Below, piece after piece: positions 54,744 through 64,000 of a stretch of 64,000 nt of DNA. Source of the DNA: Methanobrevibacter sp. Lineage in GTDB: Archaea > Methanobacteriota > Methanobacteria > Methanobacteriales > Methanobacteriaceae. The notes under the pieces were generated by a model. That model was not told where the DNA came from and made no database searches. It saw only the letters and a program-made list of their open reading frames with translations. The stretch covers positions 103,477-167,476 of the forward strand of contig NZ_JAFQSO010000014.1 of the NCBI RefSeq assembly GCF_017409525.1, given 5' to 3'. The position numbers were made by a program, and so were the translations under genes. Within the stretch, counting starts at the first letter, position 1; each line of letters starts with the position of its first letter.

Positions 54744-55412
54744 ATGGGTGAAAATGATAAGGTTGATACAGGCCATCACATTGAAGATAAGGAGCTTATT
54801 AAAAATGCAAGAAAGCCTGTTGGCGAATTAGGTCATCAGATATTGGACAGGATGAACGAATCCCATGAGGCGATGGCCCAATGGGGTGTGAGTCATTTTG
54901 ATATTGATGAAGACAGCAAAATATTGGATGTCGGTTGTGGTGGTGGAAGGAACATTCAGCGCTTTGCAAGCCAAATTTCCCAAAACGGCAGAGTTGTGGG
55001 CATTGACTATTCTGAAGTCAGCGTTGAAAAGTCCCAGAATCTAAACAAGCAGTATATTGATGAGGGTATTGTCAATGTATTGCAGGGTTCTGTTTCAGAC
55101 ATGCCGTTTTACGACGAAACATTTGATATTGTGACAGGTTTTGAAACAATATACTTCTGGCCGGATTTTATCAATGATTTAAAAGAAGTCAATAGGGTTC
55201 TTAAAAAAGATGGATTGGTATTTTTCTGTAATGAAGCGGTTTACAGAGAAGGTGAAATGGAAAAATATGATGATTTGGTAGAACTTCTTGACATGAAAAT
55301 ATACTCCGAAGATGTCTTGAAGGAATCTCTTGAAAAAACAGGTTTTAAAGATTTTAAAGCTTATGTTGATGAAGATAATGATTGGATATGTATTTTAGCT
55401 AGAAAAGTTTAA
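54744..55412 (+). CDS. Class I SAM-dependent methyltransferase
   Basis: The motif ILDVGCGGGRNIQRFA, acidic VVGIDYSEVSVEKSQ, GSVSDMPFYDETFDIVTGFE and a VNRVLKKDGL segment are those of Methyltransf_11/UbiE-like enzymes. It has 222 residues and no membrane span. Its opening GELGHQILDRMNESHEAMAQWG is typical of small-molecule methyltransferases of methanogens and clostridia. It starts 4 bases after tgtA and is followed after 9 bases by the flippase gene, so it may act on a glycan/lipid precursor or, less likely, on tRNA. Confidence 0.87.
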   Translation: MGENDKVDTGHHIEDKELIKNARKPVGELGHQILDRMNESHEAMAQWGVSHFDIDEDSKILDVGCGGGRNIQRFASQISQNGRVVGIDYSEVSVEKSQNLNKQYIDEGIVNVLQGSVSDMPFYDETFDIVTGFETIYFWPDFINDLKEVNRVLKKDGLVFFCNEAVYREGEMEKYDDLVELLDMKIYSEDVLKESLEKTGFKDFKAYVDEDNDWICILARKV

Positions 55413-55421
55413 GGTAATAAT

Positions 55422-56849
55422 ATGGCTAATAAGGTTAGAACTGCATTTGCAAATATGGGTTGGATGATGGTTTCCCAAATCATAGCCAGCGTCTGTGCAT
55501 TTGTCTGGACAATTGTCACAGCATGGTATTTGGGTCCTTCTGATTATGGTGCCTTTGGTGCTGCAGTTTCTTTTGCTGCACTTTTTGGTATTATAATTGA
55601 TTTTGGTCTTCCAACTTATCTTGTTCGAGCCATTTCCACGGATTTTGAAAATGAACATTTGTATATGGACAATGCAGTTTCTTTAAAGCTGTTCCTTTCT
55701 GTTTTGTATATTACGGCGGTATACATTGCATTATTAGTTCTTGGATGGGAAAGTAAGCTAATCATAATCTGTTTGTTGGTTGCTTTTGAAAATCTAATCA
55801 AGTCTTATCATGCTGTCCTGTTTTCTTCATTCCAGGCACACGAGAAGATGAAATATCAGGCAATCACCAATACGGTCCTAAATGTCCTGACATTGATATT
55901 CATTATTTTGGTTACATTCACAGACTTTGCATTGATGGGAATAGTTTTTGCTTATATTTTTGCCAACTTCATTGCCTTGCTTTATGAGATTTATGCTCTT
56001 GAAAAGTATACTGTCAGGCCGAATCTGTCTTTTGATTTTAAATTTTATAAAGTTTTATTAAAAGCGGGCCTTCCATTTGCTTTAACTGGAATGTTTTATA
56101 CAATATACTACTCAATTGACTTGGTCATGATTACCCAATTTTCAACAACTTATGCAACAGGGCTTTATAACTCAGCATATAAGCTAATCACGGTCCTATC
56201 ATTGTTTTATACAATCTACACTTCTGTAATTTTCCCGGTCATGAGTAAGATGTTTGTCGATGAAAAAAATCTGTTGAATTTCAGTTTTGTCAAATCTATC
56301 AAATACTTGTCATTAATCACGATACCGATTGCCGTTTTCACTATATTTTACGGCTATGACATCATTGCGATTTACGGCGCTGAATATATTGAGGCAGGTG
56401 GTGTTTTAAAGATATTGATTTGGACAGTCTGTTTCCTGTTTATCAATGGGGCATGTTCAATGGTTTTAAATGCATCTCACAAGGAGTATTCAGTAACAAA
56501 AATCTATACAGCAGCGGCCATTTTCAACATTTGCCTGAATATGGTTTTAATACCTAAATATGATGTTTATGGGGCTTCCGTTGCGACTGTTTTGAGTGAA
56601 ATTCTAATATTGATATTGGAATTCTACATGCTCAGAAAGATCAACCAGCTTCCGGACAGGCATCTTGTTTTCGATGTCATTAAAATATGTGTTGCATCAG
56701 GTGTTTTGGGAATTGTTTTATATGTCCTCAATTTGAATATGTGGGTTGCAATGCCGGTTTCAATAGTGGTCTACTTTGCTGTTATTCTATTAATCAGAAC
56801 AGTTGATCAGGATGACAAATTGATAATTAAACAGATAATTGGAAGATAA
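55422..56849 (+). CDS. Polysaccharide/oligosaccharide flippase (MATE-like superfamily)
   Basis: A 475-residue membrane protein with about 12-14 hydrophobic spans. The opening FANMGWMMVSQIIASVCAFVWTIVTAWYLGPSDYG and FALTGMFYTIYYSIDLVMI are typical of Wzx/RfbX/MurJ-like lipid-linked glycan flippases. It would move lipid-linked oligosaccharide or pseudomurein precursors outward. It is the last gene of tgtA-methyltransferase-flippase and is about 12 kb from the LicD island, whose glycan it might export (inference). Confidence 0.9.
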   Translation: MANKVRTAFANMGWMMVSQIIASVCAFVWTIVTAWYLGPSDYGAFGAAVSFAALFGIIIDFGLPTYLVRAISTDFENEHLYMDNAVSLKLFLSVLYITAVYIALLVLGWESKLIIICLLVAFENLIKSYHAVLFSSFQAHEKMKYQAITNTVLNVLTLIFIILVTFTDFALMGIVFAYIFANFIALLYEIYALEKYTVRPNLSFDFKFYKVLLKAGLPFALTGMFYTIYYSIDLVMITQFSTTYATGLYNSAYKLITVLSLFYTIYTSVIFPVMSKMFVDEKNLLNFSFVKSIKYLSLITIPIAVFTIFYGYDIIAIYGAEYIEAGGVLKILIWTVCFLFINGACSMVLNASHKEYSVTKIYTAAAIFNICLNMVLIPKYDVYGASVATVLSEILILILEFYMLRKINQLPDRHLVFDVIKICVASGVLGIVLYVLNLNMWVAMPVSIVVYFAVILLIRTVDQDDKLIIKQIIGR

Positions 56850-56857
56850 TGCAAAAC

Positions 56858-56867
56858 TTTATATAAT
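56858..56867 (+). promoter_or_regulatory. TATA box of the tRNA-Gly pair
   Basis: TTTATATAAT lies about 40 bases before the first tRNA, with an A-rich BRE-like stretch before it. It starts 9 bases after the flippase stop and would drive both tRNA genes. Confidence 0.6.
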
Positions 56868-56902
56868 ATTAAAACATAAGTTAATTTGTTGTTAGTTTTT
56901 AT

Positions 56903-56976
<74 letters not shown>

Positions 56977-56983
56977 CTTTTTT

Positions 56984-57057
56984 GCAGTTGTGGTATAGTC
57001 TGGTTATTACTTGGGCCTTCCAAGCCTACAACCCGGGTTCGAATCCCGGCAACTGCA
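56984..57057 (+). tRNA. tRNA-Gly (anticodon TCC)
   Basis: A 74-base cloverleaf with a fully paired acceptor GCAGTTG/CAACTGC, anticodon stem TGGGC/GCCTA (with one G-U) and loop CTTCCAA giving anticodon TCC. The T arm CCGGG-TTCGAAT-CCCGG is perfect. Discriminator A, no encoded CCA. A T-rich run after it can end transcription. Together with the GCC tRNA it covers most glycine codons. Confidence 0.93.
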
Positions 57058-57201
57058 TTTGCAAAAAATACTTTTTTTAAAATTCTTATTTTGTTTAAAA
57101 AATAGCTATTTTTTAGTTAATTTTATATAATAATAAATAGATAATAGTAATAATTAAATTAATTTTTAATGTCTTTCAAGATTATTATTTAAGGTGATTT
57201 A

Positions 57202-58239
57202 ATGGTAGGAATAGTAGGATATGGGGCACATGTGCCATCATATAGAATTAAGGTAGAGGAAATTGCAAAGGTATGGGGTGATGACCCTGTGGCTTTGTCA
57301 AATGGATTGGTTGTTAATGAAAAATCCGTTCCTTCTGCTGATGAAGATACTGCAACTATTGCAGTTACTGCTGCTAGATATGCTCTAGCAAGAGCTCAAA
57401 TTGACCCAAGCAAGATAGGTGCTGTTTATGTTGGTTCCGAATCACATCCTTATGCAGTAAAGCCAACAGCTTCCATTGTTGCCGAAGCTGTTTGCGCAAC
57501 TCCAAAATTGACTGCTGCCGATTTGGAATTCGCCTGTAAGGCAGGAACAGCAGGAATTCAAATGAATATGGGTCTTGTCGAGTCTGGAATGATAGAATAT
57601 GGATTGGCTATTGGTGCTGATACTTCACAGGGTGCACCTGGAGATGCTCTTGAATACACTGCATCTGCAGGCGGTGCAGCTTATGTAATAGGTAAGGACA
57701 ACACAATAGCTGATATAGATCACACATGCAGTTTCACAACAGACACTCCTGACTTCTACAGAAGGGAAGGTCAGGACTATCCGTCTCATGGAGGCCGTTT
57801 TACAGGAGAGCCTGCTTACTTCAAGCATGTTTTAAGTGCGGCCAAAATGCTGTTTGATGAAACTGATTCAAAACCTGAAGATTATGATTACGCTTGTTTC
57901 CACCAACCTAACGGTAAGTTTTACCTAAGGGCTGGTAAAAAATTAGGATTCACATCCGAACAGATAAAACAGGGTCTTTTAACTCCTAATATTGGAAACA
58001 CTTATTCCGGCGCTGTGCCTTTGGCATTGTCCAATATTCTGGATGTCGCTAATCCTGGAGATAAAATATTTGTCATCTCATACGGATCAGGTGCGGGAAG
58101 TGACGGATTTACAATAACAGTAAAAGATGAAATTGTCGAACGTAGAGAATTGGCTCCAAAAACACAGGAAATAATCGATGATAAGACATACGTTGATTAT
58201 GCTGTTTATGCTAAATTCAAGGGCAAAATTAAAATGTAA
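57202..58239 (+). CDS. Hydroxymethylglutaryl-CoA synthase
   Basis: HMG-CoA synthase joins acetyl-CoA and acetoacetyl-CoA, the second step of the mevalonate route to archaeal isoprenoid lipids. The start [17 protein letters not shown], catalytic cysteine 112 in [10 protein letters not shown], and the histidine in [12 protein letters not shown] are family marks. The 345-residue length is the archaeal form. GGTGATTT precedes the ATG. The thiolase starts 12 bases downstream, as in other methanogens where the two proteins form a complex. Confidence 0.95.
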   Translation: MVGIVGYGAHVPSYRIKVEEIAKVWGDDPVALSNGLVVNEKSVPSADEDTATIAVTAARYALARAQIDPSKIGAVYVGSESHPYAVKPTASIVAEAVCATPKLTAADLEFACKAGTAGIQMNMGLVESGMIEYGLAIGADTSQGAPGDALEYTASAGGAAYVIGKDNTIADIDHTCSFTTDTPDFYRREGQDYPSHGGRFTGEPAYFKHVLSAAKMLFDETDSKPEDYDYACFHQPNGKFYLRAGKKLGFTSEQIKQGLLTPNIGNTYSGAVPLALSNILDVANPGDKIFVISYGSGAGSDGFTITVKDEIVERRELAPKTQEIIDDKTYVDYAVYAKFKGKIKM

Positions 58240-59409
<1,170 letters not shown>

Positions 59410-59435
59410 ATCTCTTTTACTTTTTCTTTTTTTTC

Positions 59436-60359
59436 ATGATAATTAATACAGGCTCAAGAACTGACATTCCCGCTTTTTTTAGTGACTGGTTTTTAAATAG
59501 AATAGATGAGGGTTTTGTCTGCACTAGAAATCCCTATAATGAGGATATCTATAGGTATCCATTGGACTCCAAGATTGTCGACTGCTTGTGCTTTTGCACT
59601 AAAAATCCAAAGCCGTTACTTAGGAATTTGGATAAATTAAATGATTTCAATCAGTTTTGGTTTGTTACGATAACGCCTTACGGAAAGGACATTGAACGCA
59701 ATGTTCCTAGTTTTAAAAGGGTTATAAAATCGTTTAAGGAACTTTCACAAACTTTGGGAGTTAATAAAGTCTCTTGGAGATATGATCCGATTTTCATAAC
59801 CGAAAAGTATGATTTGGATTTTCATATTGATATGTTTGAAGAGTTGGCATCCCCATTGTCAGATTTCACTAATGACTGCACAATTAGTTTCATTGATTTA
59901 TATGCAAAGGTTTTAAGGAATTTTCCGGATGCTTGTGAGGTTACAACTGAAGAGCGGCTAATAATTGGTGATGAGTTTTCTAGAATAGCTAAAAAATATG
60001 ATATCCAAATGAAAACATGTGTTGAAGGAACATTGCTTGACCAGTTTGGATTTGACTCATCCGGATGCATGACCAAGCAAGTTATTGAAAAGGCAATTGG
60101 GAATAATTTAAAGATTCCTAAGGGAAAATACAGAATTCGAGATTGTGATTGCATATTCGGAAGGGATATTGGAGCATATAACACTTGCCTTCATGGATGC
60201 AAATACTGTTATGCAAATTTCTCGACTAAGTCTGTTAAAATGAATTTCAGGCTTCATAATCCTGATTCACCCTTGCTGATTGGGGATGTTAAAGATGGGG
60301 ATGTTGTAAAAGAAGTTAATGAACCTAGCTATATTGATGCTCAAACTAGATTGATGTAG
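59436..60359 (+). CDS. DUF1848 family protein
   Basis: I recognise DUF1848 by its opening MIINTGSRTDIPAFFSDWF, CTKNPKPLL and the C-terminal CLHGCKYC, a CxxxCxxC cluster like that of radical SAM enzymes but at the far end of the protein. The TIM-barrel-like core includes RYDPIF and ITPYGKDIE. Its function is unknown; an Fe-S-dependent reaction is likely. 307 residues, complete. A decayed copy of its last 100 bases is found after the next gene. Confidence 0.85.
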   Translation: MIINTGSRTDIPAFFSDWFLNRIDEGFVCTRNPYNEDIYRYPLDSKIVDCLCFCTKNPKPLLRNLDKLNDFNQFWFVTITPYGKDIERNVPSFKRVIKSFKELSQTLGVNKVSWRYDPIFITEKYDLDFHIDMFEELASPLSDFTNDCTISFIDLYAKVLRNFPDACEVTTEERLIIGDEFSRIAKKYDIQMKTCVEGTLLDQFGFDSSGCMTKQVIEKAIGNNLKIPKGKYRIRDCDCIFGRDIGAYNTCLHGCKYCYANFSTKSVKMNFRLHNPDSPLLIGDVKDGDVVKEVNEPSYIDAQTRLM

Positions 60360-60560
60360 TTTTTAGTTAGGCCTTTGATATTTGATGTTCATAGAATGCA
60401 TTTGAAAATCAATCTTACAGAATTGTGGTGTTCTTGCAGTATTATGTAAAAATTCCATCCAAAAATTTAATCGTTTGGAAAGCAAATATAAAATTAAGTT
60501 CATGTTTAAGTTTGAATGTTAAAATATTTTTTAAGATAATATGTTGGAGGATTAATAAGT

Positions 60561-62078
60561 ATGAATGAAAAGGCTAACGAAAATTCGTGGTTTCCGTTAA
60601 TAGTTGTGGCTTGTGCTTCATTTATTATAGTGTTGGACTCTTTCTTCATGAATGTTAGCATTTCTCGAATTGTTGTTGATTTGAATGCTGATGTTAGTAC
60701 TATTCAAATGATTGTGTCGTTTTGTACTCTTATCACTGCTGCGTTTATACTGTTCAGTACCAAACTTCAGGACATAGTTGGTAAAAAGAAACTGTTTGTA
60801 ATTGGTGCTGCACTTTTTGGTATAGGAATATTTGCTGCAGTATTAAGTTCAAGTGTTACAATGTTTTTTGTCGGATGGGCAGCGATTAAAGGTGTTGCTG
60901 CGGCATTAATGCTGCCTGCCATAGTTTCAATAATAAGCGGAATATATTCCGGCAGAAAGCGTACAATTGCTTTGGCAACTCTCGGGGTAATGGCAGGACT
61001 TGCAGATATTTTAGCTCCGCTCCTTGGTGGGCTTATTACAACTTTTTTCAGCTGGAGATACACTTTCGCATTTGAATTAATATTCATTTTATTTATTTTA
61101 GTAATGCAAAATAAAATACCTGATTTTAAGCCTACTGAATCTAAAAGCGATCTTGATATTATTGGTGCTATATTTTCCGGTATATGTCTTCTTTTGCTTG
61201 TGCTTGGTATTTTGACTCTGACTAATGATGTTGCTACCAGCATAATTGAGATAATTTTGGGATTGATAGTCTTAGCAATCTTTATATGGTTTGAACTCAA
61301 AAGAAAAAGGTCAGGCAAGGTGCCATTGCTTGATGTTGAATTATTTAGAGACAAAAATTTGCGTATAGGTACATCTATTAAGTTATTATATAATATTGTA
61401 ATATCAGGAACATTTTTTGTAATGGTTCTGTTTTTCCAAAGTGTATTGCAGTTAAATCCATTCGATACTGGTTTGGCTTCACTTCCATTTGTTATGGCTT
61501 TGTTTATTTTTTCATTGACCGCTCCAAATCTAATAGGAAAACTGAATCACAAGACACTCATGGCAATAGGATGTATAATATCTATTGTAGGATGTTTGAT
61601 TTTAAGTTATCAATTTAAATTAAATGTAAATATGCTGGATTTAATTCCTGGGCAGTTTTTACTTGGGACAGGTATTGGTTTTATGATGGCTTTAGCAGCG
61701 GATGTTGCATTATTCGATGTTCCTGCTGAAGGCCAAAATAATGCATCTGGTATTATTACAACTGGTGAGACATTAGGTTCCTCATTGGGTACAGCAATCA
61801 TTGGAATAATTCTAATTCTTGGAGTTATGGGCGGTATTAGTACTGCAGTCGATACCTATGCGCCTGATTATTCAGGAGATGAACAATTCCATCAGGAGGT
61901 CTATGACTACTTCCAAAAATTAGACACTATAGAGGGACAAGATAGTATTGTTGTGAATACTGCAGATATAATTATTCAGAATGCAATGGCAACCGTAATG
62001 TATGGATTAGCCATCGTGTTAGCAGCTATGTTAATTATAACGCTGCGGATAAAAAACAATAATATTAAAAAACAATGA
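60561..62078 (+). CDS. MFS transporter, DHA2 (EmrB/QacA-like) family
   Basis: A 505-residue membrane protein with about 14 hydrophobic spans. The start FPLIVVACASFIIVLDSFFMNVSISRI is the DHA2 motif (LDxxxVNVALP-like), and ATLGVMAGLADILAPLLGG is motif C of drug:H+ antiporters. A loop of about 50 residues before the last span is external. It likely exports drugs, bile salts or other amphiphiles. A good RBS (TTGGAGG) precedes the ATG. It lies between the DUF1848 gene and a remnant of that gene's 3' end, suggesting insertion. Confidence 0.92.
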   Translation: MNEKANENSWFPLIVVACASFIIVLDSFFMNVSISRIVVDLNADVSTIQMIVSFCTLITAAFILFSTKLQDIVGKKKLFVIGAALFGIGIFAAVLSSSVTMFFVGWAAIKGVAAALMLPAIVSIISGIYSGRKRTIALATLGVMAGLADILAPLLGGLITTFFSWRYTFAFELIFILFILVMQNKIPDFKPTESKSDLDIIGAIFSGICLLLLVLGILTLTNDVATSIIEIILGLIVLAIFIWFELKRKRSGKVPLLDVELFRDKNLRIGTSIKLLYNIVISGTFFVMVLFFQSVLQLNPFDTGLASLPFVMALFIFSLTAPNLIGKLNHKTLMAIGCIISIVGCLILSYQFKLNVNMLDLIPGQFLLGTGIGFMMALAADVALFDVPAEGQNNASGIITTGETLGSSLGTAIIGIILILGVMGGISTAVDTYAPDYSGDEQFHQEVYDYFQKLDTIEGQDSIVVNTADIIIQNAMATVMYGLAIVLAAMLIITLRIKNNNIKKQ

Positions 62079-62107
62079 GAGGCCATCTCTCATTTGCTTT
62101 TTTTTTT
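62075..62107 (+). terminator. Hairpin terminator overlapping the MFS stop
   Basis: ATGAGAG (62075-62081) pairs with CTCTCAT (62087-62093) around a 5-base loop; the stop codon (62076-62078) is inside the stem, and a run of ten Ts follows (62098-62107). Confidence 0.78.
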
Positions 62108-62179
62108 AATGCTTTGAGTGTTGGCTAAATTATTAAATTTTGATTTTATTCATTGTTTGTATGATATAATCATAAATTG

Positions 62180-62279
62180 CATAATCCTAATTCCCATTGC
62201 TGATTGGGGAAGTTAAAGATGATGTGTTGTTGATGTCAATGAGCAATGTTATATTGATTATCAACAGAAATTAATTTAG
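62180..62279 (+). pseudogene. Decayed copy of the DUF1848 gene 3' end
   Basis: These 100 bases align by eye with the last 105 bases of the DUF1848 gene (60255-60359). Shared blocks include CATAATCCT, TGCTGATTGGGGA, GTTAAAGAT and TATATTGAT, in the same order, ending in the same TAG. A 3-base and a 2-base gap and many substitutions break the reading frame; the surviving peptide begins HNP-x-x-x-LLIG-like. It is a remnant of a duplicated or displaced DUF1848 gene, now separated from it by the MFS gene. Confidence 0.65.
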
Positions 62280-62286
62280 GCAATGA

Positions 62287-63561
62287 TTATTGTTTTAGAC
62301 ATCCTATCGGAATTACTTTAACACCATCTGGGCGAGTATATGCAACTTCTCCTCCCGTTAAAACAGCTAAAAAACTTGGATTATTTAGTTTATAATTTTT
62401 TTCTATTAATTTGTTGATTTTCAATAAGTTTTTTGCACCTTCATCAATTTTTTCACTACCTAATTTACATTCAATTAATGCATATCTATTATCATTTAAA
62501 TGTACTACGCAGTCAATTTCAATATCTGATTTGTCATGGTAGTAATATATATTTCCATCTAGGGGACTTGTATAAATGCTTAAATCCCTAATGCAGAGGT
62601 TTTCAAATAAAAATCCAAATAATAATAAATCATCAGCACATGATTCAGGACTCATTTTTAATGAGGCAATTGCGATTGAAGGGTCTATAAATATTTTTTT
62701 GTTTCTTGATCTCATGGAAGTTTTTGATTTGATGTCTGGGGACCATCCTTTTATCTCTTCTATGACGAATAAGTCTTTCAATGCTTTGATATAAGAGTAA
62801 TATGTTCCATTACTTATTTTTTCATTTACATTAATGTCTGCCATTATTGTTTTATCATTAACGAGTGTTGAATTATTTCTTGCAAGGGATTTTAGGAGGC
62901 TTCTTACTTTATCAGGATTTCTTTTAACTCCATCAATTGCGGAAATATCTGTATTACATATATTTTGAACATATGATTTGGCAACAAATAATTGTGCTTC
63001 TTTATCTTTTTTCACAACAGATTCTGGCCATCCGCCTCTGCATGCAGCAAATATTAACTTGTCAATTGTCAAATCAGAAGTTATTCCATTAATATCTAAA
63101 TTAGGATTATCGAATAATTCCATTAATGATATCTTACCATTTGATTCTAGACTTTCATATAGGCTCATTGGTCTCATTAGGACTCTGTGTATTCTTCCAG
63201 TGCCTGAATGCATTATTTTTGATTCATCAACTACAGTTGAACCTGTTAGGATGTATAATCCTTCACCACCTATTTCATCAACACTATTTCGGACTGCATC
63301 CCATAGAATAGGTGCCATCTGCCATTCATCAATTAGTTTAGGTTTATTACCTTCTAATAATCTGTTAGGATCAAATTCTGCCCATATTTTATATGTTTCT
63401 TTTCGTTTAGGGTCTTGTAATTTTATCACACTTTTGGCATGTCTTTCTGCAGTTGTAGTTTTTCCACACCATTTTGGCCCAACTATTAATACTGCACCAA
63501 TCATTCTAAGGTATCTTTCTAAATCATCATCCATGTAACGCTTTAAGTATTTTCTTTCCAT
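62287..63561 (-). CDS. DUF4143-type AAA ATPase
   Basis: The Walker A motif GPKWCGKTT (28-36), Walker B PKLIDEWQMAP and sensor-like ILTGSTV are those of the AAA_14/DUF4143 family. The C-terminal DUF4143 part contains a PD-(D/E)xK-like motif (DIEIDCVVHLNDNRYALIECKLG). Such archaeal and bacterial ATPases are abundant, multi-copy and of unclear role, sometimes linked to mobile DNA or defence. ATG 63561 is chosen over TTG 63570. A 23-bp tandem repeat array lies just upstream. Confidence 0.88.
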   Translation of the reverse strand: MERKYLKRYMDDDLERYLRMIGAVLIVGPKWCGKTTTAERHAKSVIKLQDPKRKETYKIWAEFDPNRLLEGNKPKLIDEWQMAPILWDAVRNSVDEIGGEGLYILTGSTVVDESKIMHSGTGRIHRVLMRPMSLYESLESNGKISLMELFDNPNLDINGITSDLTIDKLIFAACRGGWPESVVKKDKEAQLFVAKSYVQNICNTDISAIDGVKRNPDKVRSLLKSLARNNSTLVNDKTIMADINVNEKISNGTYYSYIKALKDLFVIEEIKGWSPDIKSKTSMRSRNKKIFIDPSIAIASLKMSPESCADDLLLFGFLFENLCIRDLSIYTSPLDGNIYYYHDKSDIEIDCVVHLNDNRYALIECKLGSEKIDEGAKNLLKINKLIEKNYKLNNPSFLAVLTGGEVAYTRPDGVKVIPIGCLKQ

Positions 63562-63570
63562 TTCAATCAA

Positions 63571-64000
63571 CTTATTATTTTATTGGAGACTTTTTGATAT
63601 TTTTATTATATACTTTTGGAGTTTTTTATTATATATTTTTTGATATTTTTATTGGAGACTTTTGGAGTTTTTTATTATATATTTTTTGATATTTTTATTG
63701 GAGACTTTTGTAAATAATAATTAATTTCCCCAATGTTTGTCATCTTAATGTTTACTTTAGTATTTCATAGATATTTTGTTAGTGTGAGAGCATTTGACAA
63801 GTAATATTTGTTCGTTAACTATGAAATAAATCTCATTAAAAAATAGGATGTAATTTTATTATTTTGGCTTTGTAGAAATCCTCATTTTTATTGAATTTGA
63901 GTTGATCGATAGATGTTGTGGATTGTATTTTTGAGTTTTGTTTCTTTATTTGATAATTGTAGGCTTCTGCTTCGGTTTGTTCCGTTGAATATTCTTTTTA
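63571..64000. other. Gene-poor end of window
   Basis: Apart from the tandem repeat, this 430-base stretch holds no complete gene. From 63710 to 63835 it is AT-rich and I see nothing in it. On the minus strand 63836-63997 is an open frame of 53 codons ending TAA, with protein-like composition (STEQTEAEAYNYQIKKQ) but no start codon and a stop at 63998-64000, so it may be the remnant of a gene. Confidence 0.3.
63582..63709. repeat. 23-bp tandem repeat array (about 5.5 copies)
   Basis: Five consecutive 23-base units start at 63582, 63605, 63628, 63651 and 63674, and a sixth partial unit at 63697. Each begins ATTGGAGACT or ATTATATAYT and ends TTTGATATTTTT or TTGGAGTTTTTT, so units are mosaics of two half-types. 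The array lies 20 bases upstream of the ATPase start; on the minus strand some units contain TATATAAT, so it covers the likely promoter. No spacers are present, so it is not CRISPR. Confidence 0.85.

Noticed and set aside
60767..61354. A 195-codon minus-strand open frame inside the MFS gene
   Set aside because: It mirrors the transporter's coding frame; composition and lack of start signals indicate a shadow.
60255..62279. A transposon or IS element carrying the MFS gene
   Set aside because: The repeated DUF1848 end is a same-direction decayed gene fragment, with no terminal inverted repeats or transposase, so an IS is not supported.
63582..63709. Possible CRISPR array
   Set aside because: Repeat units are directly adjacent with no unique spacers, and no cas1/cas2 genes are in the window; the Cas4-like gene is 40 kb away.
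63836..63997. A real gene at the window end on the minus strand
   Set aside because: The 53-codon frame has protein-like composition, but an in-frame stop precedes it at the window edge and it has no start codon; too little to call a gene.

Overview
The window looks like a chromosomal segment of a low-GC methanogenic archaeon of the order Methanobacteriales, most likely a gut or rumen Methanobrevibacter. Supporting signs are archaeal-only genes (S8e, SRP19, archaeal HMG-CoA synthase/thiolase pair, TgtA archaeosine transglycosylase, short-form PurA), a separate gene for the C-terminal part of a split family-B DNA polymerase (PolB2, known from Methanothermobacter and relatives), HypE and an FdhD homologue for hydrogenase/formate metabolism, secreted adhesin-like proteins, archaeal TATA boxes and strong AT bias. 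Species is not resolved from sequence alone.

Layout. 0-9 kb: partial soluble PAS/HisKA_2 sensor kinase (cut by the window edge), purA, FdhD homologue, a LarE-like sulfur transferase with a ThiF-like E1 enzyme, and a fused ADP-forming acetyl-CoA synthetase. 8-25 kb: housekeeping genes, including a DUF2121 proteasome-like protein, metallo-beta-lactamase, aroC, hemB, a CitG-like protein, pheS-xth, polB2, small acidic proteins, rps8e, a hypE operon, a zinc-ribbon membrane protein, a Cas4-like nuclease facing an SPL-type radical SAM protein, and a DEAD-box helicase. 25-31 kb: a winged-helix regulator and a tightly packed mixed operon hemD-GT2-glf-srp19-recJ-like. 31-44 kb: a cell-surface island with a beta-helix surface protein, acyltransferase, glycosyltransferase, four LicD-family phosphotransferase genes, a bacterial-type glycerol-3-phosphate dehydrogenase, an IspD/TarI-like cytidylyltransferase, a class V aminotransferase, and a TagD-like cytidylyltransferase fused to a Gfo/Idh/MocA-like domain. 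44-49 kb: purC-purS-purQ-cobA-glmS. 49-57 kb: a secreted Ig-repeat protein with a C-terminal CxxC/CxxC domain, an MnmC-like methyltransferase, tgtA with a possible structured leader, a methyltransferase and a polysaccharide flippase, then two tandem tRNA-Gly genes. 57-64 kb: HMG-CoA synthase and thiolase (mevalonate/isoprenoid pathway), a DUF1848 protein, an MFS transporter flanked by a decayed copy of the DUF1848 gene end, a DUF4143-type ATPase and a 23-bp tandem repeat.

The most interesting part is 34.9-43.2 kb. Its genes fall into two cassettes, each pairing enzymes that could make a CDP-activated alcohol or amino-alcohol with its own LicD-type transferase. In bacteria such sets build teichoic acids or decorate glycans with phosphocholine or phosphoglycerol. 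In an archaeon, whose lipids use glycerol-1-phosphate, this suggests an undescribed phospho-substituent or teichoic-acid-like decoration of the surface glycans. The glycosyltransferases, UDP-galactopyranose mutase, flippase and acyltransferase in the window could supply or export the acceptor glycan.

Other recurring signals: several hairpin-plus-U-tract elements overlap the stop codon of the gene they follow, and tetrapyrrole genes (hemB, hemD, cobA) are scattered among unrelated operons. All functional assignments come from reading motifs by eye; no database search was run.
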